Shown here: positions 7,292 to 14,807 of the stretch, in pieces | Numbering within the stretch: the stretch's first letter is position 1 | How the letters are laid out: each line of letters starts with the position of its first letter | Source: Clostridiales bacterium | Lineage (GTDB): Bacteria; Bacillota; Clostridia; Lachnospirales; Lachnospiraceae | Direction: 5' to 3' | Assembly (NCBI GenBank): GCA_018376135.1 | Contig: JAHABX010000026.1 | Coordinates: 1-46,536, forward strand | Length of the DNA: 46,536 nt | The notes under the pieces: generated by a model | Databases searched by the model: none | What the model was told of the DNA's origin: nothing | What the model saw: only the letters and a program-made list of their open reading frames with translations | Translations under genes and position numbers: made by a program

Positions 7292-8701
7292 TCATGCCTG
7301 TATCTTTCGGCAATAAATCCTTCTCATAAATATCATTGCTACCAGCACTGTAAGTCCTTCTGCAACAGGAAAAGTAATCCAAATCAGCTCCGTACTTAAC
7401 CCCCCATTCAAAACCAGTTTGCTAAGCCCCCACGCTACAGGGATGACAAATAGGAATTGCCTGCACACAGAAAGAATCAGTGACTCAATTCCACTATCCA
7501 AAGCCTGAAATATTCCCTGAAATGCAATATTGGCTCCTGCGAACATATAACAGAAGGATATGATCCGAATCGCAGCAACGCAAAGCCCGGCTGTTTCTCC
7601 AGTCAAACCAAACACTCCTGCAAGCGGAACTGCAATAATCTCAAGCACAATAAATCCTGCCAACATGATTGCCAGCGTGTACATCATACCAAATTTAATC
7701 CCTTCCTGCACACGTATTCTGCTTCCTTTTCCATGGTTGAAGGAAATAATAGGTGTGATTGCATCTCTAAGACCAAATGCTGCAAATAAAAGGAACTGCT
7801 GAATCTTATAGTACAATCCATAGGCTGTCACAACATTCTCTCCCACCTGGACAAAGATTATATTCAGAAGATATGTCATTAGAGACATCAGTGCCTGCGC
7901 TATCACTGCCGGCAGACCAATCGCATAGATTCCCTTCACAACTGCCGCCGACGGCTTCATATAACTCCATCCGTTCTTTATTTCTCTGTTCACCTTAAAA
8001 TGAAACAGCACTGCGATGAACAAAGAAACGCATTGCCCTATAACAGTAGCCCACGCAGCTCCACGAACTCCCATCTGAGGAATCCCAAATAATCCATAAA
8101 TCAAAATAGGATCCAGTACTATATTTACCACAGCACCGGATATTTGCGCAATCGTTGAATACATTGATTTTCCGGTTGCCTGCAACAGCTTTTCAAAAAT
8201 AGAAAAATACACAATTCCAAAAGACAGTACACAGCATATTTGAAGATATTCTATTGCCATATCGGCAATCAGCTTGTTACCGGACTGGGATGCAATATAG
8301 TTCTCCACACCAAACAGTCCAAAAACAGCAAACAGCAGGTAAATGATTGTTGCCAGAAAAATTGCATTTCCCGCTGTTTTACTTGCCTTTTCGTTCTCTC
8401 CCTGTCCCAGACATTTCGCAACCAACGCATTGGCTCCAACTCCTGTACCAATTGCAATTGCTACCATTAACATTTGCACCGGAAATGCCAGCGTCAGTGC
8501 ATTCAATGCAGCTTCTCCCTCTTCTGGTATATTTGACACAAATGCACTATCCACAATATTATATACCGCCTGAAGCATCATGGAAACAATCATTGGCAAC
8601 CCCATTGACAGCATCAATTTTCCAACCGGTGCTGTACCCATTCGATTTTCTGAAGCAGATGTTTTTTCTCTTATTTCTCTACTATTCAACTTCTTTTCCA
8701 T
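7292..8701 (-). CDS. MATE-family multidrug efflux transporter (469 aa)
   Basis: Polytopic membrane protein with the MATE signature at the N-terminus (APVGKLMLSMGLPMIVSMML, then YNIVDSAFVS) and about twelve hydrophobic segments in two related halves (second half beginning near SAAVVKGIYAIGLPAVI). Full family length. MATE pumps export cationic drugs by Na+ or H+ antiport. The start lies inside the upstream kinase-like gene (20-bp overlap), so the two are co-translated. The transcript passes an attenuator-like hairpin at 9324-9363, giving a plausible drug-inducible control. Confidence 0.93.
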   Translation of the reverse strand: MEKKLNSREIREKTSASENRMGTAPVGKLMLSMGLPMIVSMMLQAVYNIVDSAFVSNIPEEGEAALNALTLAFPVQMLMVAIAIGTGVGANALVAKCLGQGENEKASKTAGNAIFLATIIYLLFAVFGLFGVENYIASQSGNKLIADMAIEYLQICCVLSFGIVYFSIFEKLLQATGKSMYSTIAQISGAVVNIVLDPILIYGLFGIPQMGVRGAAWATVIGQCVSLFIAVLFHFKVNREIKNGWSYMKPSAAVVKGIYAIGLPAVIAQALMSLMTYLLNIIFVQVGENVVTAYGLYYKIQQFLLFAAFGLRDAITPIISFNHGKGSRIRVQEGIKFGMMYTLAIMLAGFIVLEIIAVPLAGVFGLTGETAGLCVAAIRIISFCYMFAGANIAFQGIFQALDSGIESLILSVCRQFLFVIPVAWGLSKLVLNGGLSTELIWITFPVAEGLTVLVAMIFMRRIYCRKIQA

Positions 8702-9290
8702 CCTTTTCTTTTAATGCAGTCATTATCATGTTTACAGCGCCTTGAATGCCCCAGTAACCGCTATCAATACATAAATGATAATTTTCTGTCTTTCCCCATT
8801 CCTGCTCCGTGAAATACTTGTAATTCAATTTACGTTTTTTATCCTTTTCTGCCAATCTACGTTCCGGGACAATTGAACTTTCTCCGTATAATCGGACAAT
8901 TCGCTCTGCTCGATACTCCTTCGATGCGTAGACAAAGACATTCAGACACTCCGTCCTGTCCTTCAGCAAATAATCTGCACACCTTCCCACTATCACACAG
9001 GAACCTTTTGAAGCAAGTTCCAAAATAACCTTTCTTTGTGCAAACCAAATTCTGTCTGCATTTGCTAATCCGTCTGTCCCTCTTCCAAGAAAAGAATATG
9101 CAAATCCACCAGTACCCGGAGCATATTCTGACTCTTGCTGAATGTAATCATTGGCATAGCCGGTTTCTTCCGCTATTTTTTCAATTAATTCCCGGTCATA
9201 ACAAGGGATTCCCAGTTTTTCTGCCAGCTCCTTTCCGATTGTACGTCCTCCGCTCCCAAACTGTCTGCTAATTGTAATAACTCTGTTCAT
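8682..9290 (-). CDS. Cytidylate kinase-like protein (202 aa)
   Basis: Belongs to the cytidylate-kinase-like (AAK/Cmk2) P-loop family: the glycine-rich loop is SRQFGSGGRTIGKELAEKLG (residues 8-27), followed by YDRELI, SCVIVGRCADYLL and a lid with RRLAEKDKKRKLNYKY. These proteins are distinct from the essential Cmk and their substrate is unproven. The gene overlaps the MATE pump gene by 20 bp, a pairing that suggests a shared induction signal. AGGAGG lies 7 bp before the ATG. Confidence 0.85.
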   Translation of the reverse strand: MNRVITISRQFGSGGRTIGKELAEKLGIPCYDRELIEKIAEETGYANDYIQQESEYAPGTGGFAYSFLGRGTDGLANADRIWFAQRKVILELASKGSCVIVGRCADYLLKDRTECLNVFVYASKEYRAERIVRLYGESSIVPERRLAEKDKKRKLNYKYFTEQEWGKTENYHLCIDSGYWGIQGAVNMIMTALKEKDGKEVE

Positions 9291-9316
9291 AGATTCCTCC
9301 TATTTTTTGATGACAT

Positions 9317-9363
9317 AAGAAAAGCGTGTAATCTTCATAGCAACGCTACATTAGATTACACGC
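9317..9363 (-). terminator. Attenuator terminator in the kinase/MATE leader
   Basis: On the minus strand GCGTGTAATCT (9363-9353) pairs perfectly with AGATTACACGC (9334-9324), with an inner TAGC/GCTA stem, followed by TTTTCTT. A second copy of GTGTAATC at 9398-9391 could pair with the same 3' arm, providing an alternative antiterminator fold. It lies 34 bp upstream of the kinase-like start. Confidence 0.72.
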
Positions 9364-9417
9364 ATCAATTGTGCTGGATTTGCATCTACCGATTACACGG
9401 TTTTCTGTTTTCACCAT
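9346..9417 (-). CDS. Possible 23-aa leader peptide for the efflux operon
   Basis: An open frame of 23 codons starts at ATG 9417 and ends at a TAG inside the loop of the attenuator hairpin. Codons 19-22 form the 5' arm of the terminator, so a ribosome stalled or moving there would disrupt it. No Shine-Dalgarno site precedes it; with the promoter at 9423-9451 the transcript would start almost at the ATG (leaderless). Arrangement resembles leader-peptide attenuators of antibiotic resistance genes. Speculative. Confidence 0.35.
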   Translation of the reverse strand: MVKTENRVIGRCKSSTIDACNLM

Positions 9418-9422
9418 ATTTT

Positions 9423-9451
9423 ATCATAGATTCTTTCTTGATGTAAGTAAA
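9423..9451 (-). promoter_or_regulatory. Candidate promoter for the kinase/MATE operon
   Basis: TTTACT (9446-9451) and TATGAT (9423-9428) on the minus strand are separated by 17 bp. An overlapping alternative, TTACAT-17-TAAAAT, is shifted by five bases. Confidence 0.5.
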
Positions 9452-9454
9452 ACT

Positions 9455-9694
9455 TTAATCTAAATAATTTCCCACAGCAGAGCTATTATATTGCTTAATA
9501 ATTTCAAGCATAACCGAGCCGTCTTCCTGCACTTCTTCTTTCAGAATTTTGTACTTCGTGTTTTTCTTCTCTAAATCACTTTTGTACTTCTCTACCTCTT
9601 CATTTACACACCGAACCGCATAATCATGCCCGCAATCTTCCTTTAACATAAAATGCAATGTCTGTGTGATGCATGCTGCCTTAATTCGTTTCAT
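9455..9694 (-). CDS. Conserved-looking hypothetical protein (79 aa)
   Basis: Small soluble protein beginning MKRIKAACITQTLHF, with a charged middle segment (NEEVEKYKSDLEKKNTKYKI) and a beta-rich end (EDGSVMLEIIKQYN). I recall similar small proteins in Lachnospiraceae next to CarD-like genes, but know no function. It starts 20 bp after the CarD-like gene ends and is probably in its operon. Confidence 0.62.
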   Translation of the reverse strand: MKRIKAACITQTLHFMLKEDCGHDYAVRCVNEEVEKYKSDLEKKNTKYKILKEEVQEDGSVMLEIIKQYNSSAVGNYLD

Positions 9695-9714
9695 TTTTCT
9701 ACCTCTTTCTTTTA

Positions 9715-10248
9715 TTATATCAACGCAGATTTTTCTGCCTTCATATCTTTTTTCTTAATCGTATCCGCAATCAGCTGACACATCTCACTTTCATCCTTTC
9801 CGATTGCATACGCAAGTTCAGAATACAAATATTTTTCTGCCAGTTTAAAATACCGCTCATCCATTGCTGTATTTTTCTTCCCCTGAATATTTCTTTTTTG
9901 CTTTCTGAAATACATGGTTTTTATAATACTGATCCATTGCTCCGGATCACAGCTTTTGATTGCCTCTTTGTATTTTTGCTCTCTCTGTTTTTCGTTTTCA
10001 ATATGAACTGCATCTATTTTTGTTATATTTTCTATCACGCTCCAAGCCTCGTTACATTCAATCGCTTTTCTTAAATTACTCGCTATGGAATCAACAGGAA
10101 CATAGATTTTCATCTTGTCATCCGAATGTGGCACCAACAGGTAATATTTTTTATTCCTGTCAACATCCATTCCATCAAGATGCACAATATCTGTAATTCG
10201 ACAAAGTCCTGTGTTTTCTTTCACAACACAATCTCCCACCTGGTACAA
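9715..10248 (-). CDS. CarD-like transcriptional regulator (177 aa)
   Basis: The N-terminal CarD/TRCF RNA-polymerase-interacting domain begins YQVGDCVVKENTGLCRITDI and continues through KYYLLVPHSDDKMKIYVPVD (about residues 1-65). A helical C-terminal domain follows (WISIIKTMYFRKQKR..., DERYFKLAEKYLYSELAYA), as in CarD/CdnL proteins that modulate transcription initiation. The frame is open to an ATG at 10278, but the TTG at 10246-10248 has GGAGGTG at good spacing and puts the CarD domain right at the N-terminus, so TTG is preferred. Its promoter is at 10325-10353. Confidence 0.82.
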   Translation of the reverse strand: MYQVGDCVVKENTGLCRITDIVHLDGMDVDRNKKYYLLVPHSDDKMKIYVPVDSIASNLRKAIECNEAWSVIENITKIDAVHIENEKQREQKYKEAIKSCDPEQWISIIKTMYFRKQKRNIQGKKNTAMDERYFKLAEKYLYSELAYAIGKDESEMCQLIADTIKKKDMKAEKSALI

Positions 10249-10266
10249 ATCGCCACCTCCAAAAGG

Positions 10267-10301
10267 TTCAGGGATCATCTCACTTCGAGATAATCCCTGA
10301 A
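10267..10301. promoter_or_regulatory. Stem-loop in the CarD-gene leader
   Basis: TTCAGGGAT-c-ATCTC pairs with GAGAT-a-ATCCCTGAA across a 5-nt loop. It lies between the promoter and the TTG start and covers the alternative upstream ATG. It has no U-tract on the minus strand, so it may be an operator palindrome or an mRNA structure affecting translation. Confidence 0.5.
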
Positions 10302-10324
10302 AAAAATCACTTCTTTCATGTTTT

Positions 10325-10353
10325 ATTATATCAATACAAAAATTTTTTTGTAA
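10325..10353 (-). promoter_or_regulatory. Sigma70-type promoter of the CarD-like operon
   Basis: TTACAA (10348-10353) and TATAAT (10325-10330) on the minus strand are separated by 17 bp of A/T-rich sequence. Confidence 0.72.
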
Positions 10354-10429
10354 GTCTTTTTTTGCTTTCCGATATACGATTTGTTGATAATTATTACATT
10401 TACAGTTCTATATTTTGTCTATTTTTACC

Positions 10430-11443
10430 TTAGTCAAATCCAATAACAACATTCAATGCATGTTCTACATCCGATGCTCGTTCAATAGCTCGTGACAAAT
10501 CATCTAATTTATATTCATCTGTAATCAATTTCTCAATATCCCACTTCCCGGACTTCATAATCTCCATGACGTCTTTTACGTCCTGTTGCGTATATCCGCC
10601 ACTTCCGGTTATGGATTTCTGACCAAAGGTAAGTCCCAGGATATCAACCTCTCTTCGGCTCGTTCCAACCGCTACAAGCACCATTCGGCTGTTGTATTTT
10701 CCCGATTGCTCATATGCTTCCAGCACAGTGTCAGCACCTGCCGCATCAATCCATATATCACAATCAATAGCATCTCCATTTACACCCATGCAACTTCCCA
10801 GAATTCCGGTTAAGCCTTCTAATGCTACATCATCCTTATTATTATAAACTTCAAATCCAATCTGTTTACAAATATCCAATCTAAAATCAGAATAATCGCA
10901 AATAACGACCTGACTGCAGCCAAAATACTTAAGTGAAATTGCTGCAGCAATTCCTATCGTTCCGGCACCAAACACAACGGCTTTTTCACCAGCCTGCGGA
11001 TTTCCCCTTCTGGCAGCCCTGCATCCCACTGTAAAAGGTTCAATAAGTGCCGCCACCTTATCGGAGATCTTATCATCCACATGATATATGGATTCTTCCC
11101 ACACCGGATTCGGACAGTAAATATATTCAGAAAAAGCACCGATTGTTCCGGCTCTTTTTCTATCTCCGGTAACAAGAATCGGATAAGGATATACCCTGTC
11201 ACCGACTTTTACATCTTTCACATTTTTTCCGACTTCCGATACTCTACAAACTGTTTCGTGTCCAAATTCTCCGCCAACTGTTATGCGATGTCCCAATCCC
11301 AGTCCGTGATTGTAAACTGCCACATCGGTTCCGCAAATACTGGAATATATATTTTCTAAAATAATTGCGTCATCACCACATTCATAATTTGGCAGTTCAG
11401 CAACTTCTATCTTATGTACACCTTGATATAATGCCGCTTTCAA
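10430..11443 (-). CDS. Zinc-dependent medium-chain alcohol/polyol dehydrogenase (337 aa)
   Basis: NAD(P)-dependent oxidoreductase of the medium-chain (MDR) family. The catalytic domain has the zinc ligands in SICGTDVAVYNHG and GGEFGHETVCRV and Glu in ALIEPFTVG. The Rossmann fold has VVFGAGTIGIAAAI (about residues 165-178). The four-Cys structural zinc loop seen in many ADHs is not visible. Substrate is unknown. It is the last gene of an operon with a TetR regulator 12 bp upstream, suggesting control by that repressor in response to a small molecule. Confidence 0.88.
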   Translation of the reverse strand: MKAALYQGVHKIEVAELPNYECGDDAIILENIYSSICGTDVAVYNHGLGLGHRITVGGEFGHETVCRVSEVGKNVKDVKVGDRVYPYPILVTGDRKRAGTIGAFSEYIYCPNPVWEESIYHVDDKISDKVAALIEPFTVGCRAARRGNPQAGEKAVVFGAGTIGIAAAISLKYFGCSQVVICDYSDFRLDICKQIGFEVYNNKDDVALEGLTGILGSCMGVNGDAIDCDIWIDAAGADTVLEAYEQSGKYNSRMVLVAVGTSRREVDILGLTFGQKSITGSGGYTQQDVKDVMEIMKSGKWDIEKLITDEYKLDDLSRAIERASDVEHALNVVIGFD

Positions 11444-11455
11444 ATTCCGCTCCTC

Positions 11456-12034
11456 CTATCGTTTCATGCATTTTGCCATAACCTCAAATATGTACTGCGT
11501 ATCTTCCCTGCATCCTGACTTTACCCATTCTGAAACCACCGAAAATATACCATTTACGTAAAATGCCAAACGGTATTTCCCTTCTGTTTCTGTAAAACCA
11601 AAACGCCTCATAATTGGTGCAAATACTTCTGCACTCATTTTTACAAATATATCATTTACCTTTAACGCAGAAGGCTGTGAAATTGCAGTTCTGAAAATCT
11701 TCTGGTTTTCTTTTACAAATTCCAGATAAGGAACAAGATACTCCTCTGTAACCAGAACCAGTTCCTCCAGAGAACAGGTTTCAATTCGCTCCTTCGTGAT
11801 CCTCTTGTCCGCATCAAAATAGCTTCTCATATGTTCCATTACATAAGTAAGACTCTCTTCCAGCAAATCTCCTATGCTCTCATAATGAAGATAAAAGGTT
11901 GAGCGATTGACTCCTGCTTTTTCACAAATCTCTTTGACGGTTATAAAATCATAATCTTTCTTTTCAAGTAAAGCAAGTAAAGCCTGATCCATTAACACGG
12001 CGGTATTATAATATTTACTTTCTGATTTATTCAT
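11456..12034 (-). CDS. TetR/AcrR-family transcriptional regulator (192 aa)
   Basis: The N-terminal TetR DNA-binding domain spans about residues 8-58 (ALLALLEKKDYDFITVKEIC, then AGVNRSTFYLHYESIGDLL). A ligand-binding helical C-terminal domain follows with YLVPYLEFVKENQKIF and a C-terminal FYVNGIFSVVSEWVKSGC helix, as in TetR_C_7-type regulators. It is encoded between a small membrane protein and an alcohol dehydrogenase and probably controls this operon. Confidence 0.9.
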   Translation of the reverse strand: MNKSESKYYNTAVLMDQALLALLEKKDYDFITVKEICEKAGVNRSTFYLHYESIGDLLEESLTYVMEHMRSYFDADKRITKERIETCSLEELVLVTEEYLVPYLEFVKENQKIFRTAISQPSALKVNDIFVKMSAEVFAPIMRRFGFTETEGKYRLAFYVNGIFSVVSEWVKSGCREDTQYIFEVMAKCMKR

Positions 12035-12049
12035 AATACCGCCCTTCCG

Positions 12050-12406
12050 TTACTCTTCTGTGCTGATTTCATTTGCCAGCATCATAATATCTGATGCGTA
12101 CTTCTGTTTGCCATTTTCTCTTATTTTTCTGTAAATCGGATAGTTAATACCTACCCCTGCAAGACCGATCATTCCGATAATAATACCTATCACAAATGAA
12201 AACGTACTTCCATTGCCGATTACTTTCATAGACAGACACATTCCTGCACCTAATATCAATGATGCTGCTATGCCTAGAAAATAAGCAAAAACTTCCGCCG
12301 GAAGTTTTGCCTTTCTATCAAGTTTTTTGAGTGCTATGACCTTGGACGTTTTCTTCGGTGCATATTCATTTGCGATTGCCTCTGCGTAAATCTTATCTGT
12401 GTTCAT
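12050..12406 (-). CDS. Small two-TM membrane protein (118 aa)
   Basis: A basic N-terminal region (YAPKKTSKVIALKKLDRKAK) is followed by two transmembrane segments (AYFLGIAASLILGAGMCL and FSFVIGIIIGMIGLAGVGI) and a cytosolic tail. Upstream codons are open, but the ATG at 12406 has GGAGG 9 bp before it. Similar proteins are sometimes annotated in databases, doubtfully, as dihydropteridine reductase; no enzyme motif is visible. It is probably the first gene of the TetR/ADH operon. Confidence 0.72.
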   Translation of the reverse strand: MNTDKIYAEAIANEYAPKKTSKVIALKKLDRKAKLPAEVFAYFLGIAASLILGAGMCLSMKVIGNGSTFSFVIGIIIGMIGLAGVGINYPIYRKIRENGKQKYASDIMMLANEISTEE

Positions 12407-12440
12407 TCCAAATACCTCCGTATAGTTATTTTGTACCTTA

Positions 12441-12469
12441 ATTATACGGGCAGGCTTTATTAAATTGAA
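12441..12469 (-). promoter_or_regulatory. Candidate promoter of the membrane protein/TetR/ADH operon
   Basis: TATAAT (12441-12446) on the minus strand with a weak TTCAAT (12464-12469) 17 bp upstream, 35 bp before the start codon. Confidence 0.5.
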
Positions 12470-12513
12470 CAACACCGCTGTCAATTTGTGTCGATTTCAA
12501 AAGTAAGAGTTCT

Positions 12514-12741
12514 TTATATTTCTGTAAAAACATACCGGTAAGTAATATCTGTTCCCTGCAGGGTAATGATGACATCTCCATTTTCAAGATGTTCAGATTT
12601 CGCATTCTGATAATCCGTCGGATGTTTTTTTTGAATATACTCCTGCAGGGAATTCACTTCAATCTCTTCAATACTCCTGTCTGCTCCTCGGCTTCCGCCG
12701 CACGCATTGATAATTTCTTTCATCACTTCATATTCTTTCAT
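12514..12741 (-). CDS. Hypothetical protein (75 aa)
   Basis: Small acidic protein starting MKEYEVMKEIINACGG, with a middle segment EIEVNSLQEYIQKKHPTDYQ and a beta-strand-rich end (GDVIITLQGTDITYRYVF). The frame is open 17 codons further, but the ATG at 12741 is preceded by ACAGGAGAA and is preferred. No family recognised. Cargo region of the island. Confidence 0.55.
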   Translation of the reverse strand: MKEYEVMKEIINACGGSRGADRSIEEIEVNSLQEYIQKKHPTDYQNAKSEHLENGDVIITLQGTDITYRYVFTEI

Positions 12742-12927
12742 ACGCAGTTCTCCTGTTCTTCGCATTCCTACGATACGAGAATTTATGGTCATATTTTATC
12801 ATTTTAGCAAATTATTCGTAAGCGTTTTTCATAGGCAAAATAATTTTCAGCAATTTATCCATTTTGTCGATTCCTGATTTGTATATTTCACCCCATATTC
12901 CGTGTTTTGAACATTCATATCCTATGG

Positions 12928-13581
12928 CTAATCTGCCTCCTCCAAGTCCATAAGCAGGGAGTGGTTTTTCACCATTCCAAGCGACAGCGTCACAATCATA
13001 CCAACTGCCCATATCATTTCCCGGGTTTGTGCTTTTTCCTGAATCTCTCTGGTTTTGGCAGTCATGCTCTGGATTTTTTTGTCGGCATTTTTCTGTATCT
13101 TCCGTACCTTCTGCTCTGCATCACGCTCCCTCCCTTTTGCCCTTTGGATGGCATTTTTGCTTTTTTCTTCTGCCGCTCTCACCGCTTCCACGCAGGACAT
13201 GTCTACCAGCTGCTCCAATTTACAGTTCCGGGCCCGAACGTCTTTTACTTCTGTGATTAGGCTCTCTTGCTCTTTTCTCTGCATCAAACCGTTGTTGCTG
13301 CGCAAGGCGTCGTTGTTGCTCGTCAGCAATCGATTGATTCTCTGCACCTCGGATAATTCTTGTCTCAGATTTTGATTTTCTTCGGTCAGTTTCTGATTCC
13401 CTAACAAGACTTTCTGTAGCTCGGTTCGCAGTTCTTGCCTGTTCAAGAAGCTCATCTCCAATTGTTTTCTCAGATACTCTTCGGCTGCTGTCGTATGCAC
13501 CTGCAGCGATTGTGGTATCTTCGGCTGCTGCTCCTGCATATTGTTCTTCTGTTCTTCGTTTGCTTTCTCGATTACATTCAT
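12928..13581 (-). CDS. DUF6040-like coiled-coil protein with C-terminal TM, probably truncated (217 aa)
   Basis: Long coiled coil (about residues 35-185, with repeated LTEENQNLRQELSEVQRINR-type heptads) ending in one transmembrane segment (MIWAVGMIVTLSLGMV). From memory it matches a family (DUF6040) encoded right after relaxase genes in Lachnospiraceae mobile elements. Relatives seem to continue past the membrane segment; here the frame stops soon after at DLEEAD, and another frame stays open to 12812, so a deletion near 12930-12960 is likely. AGGAGG precedes the ATG. A role in transfer is inferred from position only. Confidence 0.65.
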   Translation of the reverse strand: MNVIEKANEEQKNNMQEQQPKIPQSLQVHTTAAEEYLRKQLEMSFLNRQELRTELQKVLLGNQKLTEENQNLRQELSEVQRINRLLTSNNDALRSNNGLMQRKEQESLITEVKDVRARNCKLEQLVDMSCVEAVRAAEEKSKNAIQRAKGRERDAEQKVRKIQKNADKKIQSMTAKTREIQEKAQTREMIWAVGMIVTLSLGMVKNHSLLMDLEEAD

Positions 13582-13920
13582 TTAAGATTGCCTCCTTACT
13601 GATGTCCAGACGGAAGGTTTTGGAGAGGTTGCTGTCCCGCACCTTTTGTCCCTGCTCATTCTGGAAAGTGATGTGCTTGCGCCTGTCACTCCAGTTCACC
13701 TTCCATCCGGATTTTTCCATTCGCCTGATAAATTCTTCTTTGCTAAAACACCCTTTGATCGCCTTAATAAATGCGATGGCACATTCCGTGAGATAGCTTT
13801 TTGCCTTTTCGTTTTGGATCAGGTTATATTTGTCTTATCTGTTCTCAGGACATATTCCAGACAGTTTCTCATTGCCCCGTGGGTCTTTGTTGACTTATTG
13901 ACTGTCTTATTGATTGCTAT
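13220..13920 (-). pseudogene. Relaxase (mobilisation nuclease) remnant with internal deletion
   Basis: Just after mobC, the minus strand encodes AINKTVNKSTKTHGAMRNCL then EYVLRTDKT, the N-terminus of VirD2/MobP-type relaxases. Its expected start codon reads ATA (13918-13920). The frame breaks near 13830 and another frame gives the relaxase C-terminal part (NLIQNEKAK..., SKEEFIRRMEKSGWKVNWSD, RKHITFQNEQGQKVR, LSKTFRLDISKEA). The catalytic region with the HUH histidines and tyrosine-bearing segment is gone. The frame past about 13570 overlaps the coiled-coil gene and is probably meaningless. The element therefore cannot nick its own oriT. Confidence 0.82.
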
Positions 13921-14249
13921 AGACTTTCACTCTCCTTTCTCTGGTTGTTTATTTCCGTGTGCATCTGTTCCAACTCATATAATTCCAGAATTCTTCCGGA
14001 GGCATTTGCCTGATGTGCCAACTGATTCAGATTGGTTGCCATGCCCCGTATCTGACGAATCAGTTCTGCCAGATGACGGTTCATGAACTTCAGTTCTTCG
14101 ATTCCTTCGGCCGGTACCAGCTTTGTTTCCTGAATAGCGGCAATCAACACTGCCTGCTGTGTCTGGCCGGATTCTGCCACTTTCTTTTGGAGCAGTCCGT
14201 ATTCGACATCATTCAGCCGGATGGTAACTGCGTGGTTTCGTTTTCTCAT
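13917..14249 (-). CDS. MobC-like mobilisation accessory protein (110 aa)
   Basis: Relaxosome accessory protein of the MobC/MbeC type. A ribbon-helix-helix-like N-terminus (MRKRNHAVTIRLNDVEYGLL) is followed by the conserved MobC segment (LKFMNRHLAELIRQIRGMATNLNQLAHQAN, split here as LKFMNRHLAELIRQIRG and MATNLNQLAHQAN). The ATG at 14249 with GAAAGGA upstream is preferred over an open frame extending 52 codons further. Its stop overlaps the old relaxase start, so the two were coupled. It likely binds the oriT upstream and could still act in trans. Confidence 0.82.
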   Translation of the reverse strand: MRKRNHAVTIRLNDVEYGLLQKKVAESGQTQQAVLIAAIQETKLVPAEGIEELKFMNRHLAELIRQIRGMATNLNQLAHQANASGRILELYELEQMHTEINNQRKESESL

Positions 14250-14807
14250 AGGCTTTTGTCCTTTCTTTTTTGCTTTTAAACATGTCCGTATCCGGACGAT
14301 TAGCGGGTTCCAAGGGGCGCAGACCCTGGCAAGTTTAAGACCACCGCAGGTGTGTCTGGTGCAATGTGGCTTGCCACTTTGCGAAACTTGCCTATCATCC
14401 GCCACAACGTCCAGGGGATTTGGAGATGTGTGTCCGGCGTGAATGAAAGTGCTCCGTGGGAGCAGTTCTTTTCCTGCCGGTCACGCTTCGGAAAATCCAT
14501 GGTACCCTCGCCCGGGATGATAGTGGTTTTTGGCATTGCGGCTTTGCCGGTAATGCGAAAGCGGCTTCTCCACATGAAAGAGAATACCGGTATCGGATGA
14601 CAGGATCAGGAGCAATGCTGCTTTATACTTCCTGCACTGCTGCTAATTTTCTTTTTTCCTGCAGTTTCCTCCGCTTACTGCTAATCTGCAAAAAAATAAC
14701 AGCAATGTCTTTGACCGCTCCTGTCCCGGTTCTGCACACTGCTGTTACCTTTACTTTTACTGTCATTTTCTTTCTATCATGCCATTTGATGCATATTTCT
14801 GGCAGAC
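14250..14807. other. Gene-free region with palindromes; candidate oriT
   Basis: This 558-bp stretch holds no convincing gene. A palindrome at 14362-14381 (CAAtGTGGC-tt-GCCACtTTG) upstream of mobC is a candidate MobC/relaxase recognition site, as oriT usually lies directly upstream of mobC and relaxase genes. Between 14600 and 14760 the words CTGCTAAT (twice), AACAGCA and CTGCTGTT recur; they could be binding sites of the ParR-like protein encoded next door or plain low-complexity sequence. No nick site can be assigned. Confidence 0.35.

Noticed and set aside
9346..9417. Cobalamin-riboswitch-like or tRNA T-loop-like words (GATGCAAATCC) in the MATE leader
   Set aside because: The other conserved boxes of a cobalamin riboswitch and any cloverleaf are missing; the attenuator reading explains the repeats better.
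10249..10278. Upstream ATG at 10278 as start of the CarD-like gene
   Set aside because: It sits inside a stem-loop without a ribosome site, while TTG at 10248 has GGAGGTG and fits the domain start.
12812..13012. 66-aa minus-strand ORF overlapping the end of the coiled-coil gene
   Set aside because: No good ribosome site for its start and its first third is a shadow of the neighbouring gene; it may only be the tail of a sequence joined by deletion.
14300..14575. ORFs of 70-145 aa on both strands in the mobC-parR intergenic region
   Set aside because: No ribosome sites, no recognisable domains, and mutually overlapping frames; GC-rich non-coding sequence explains them.
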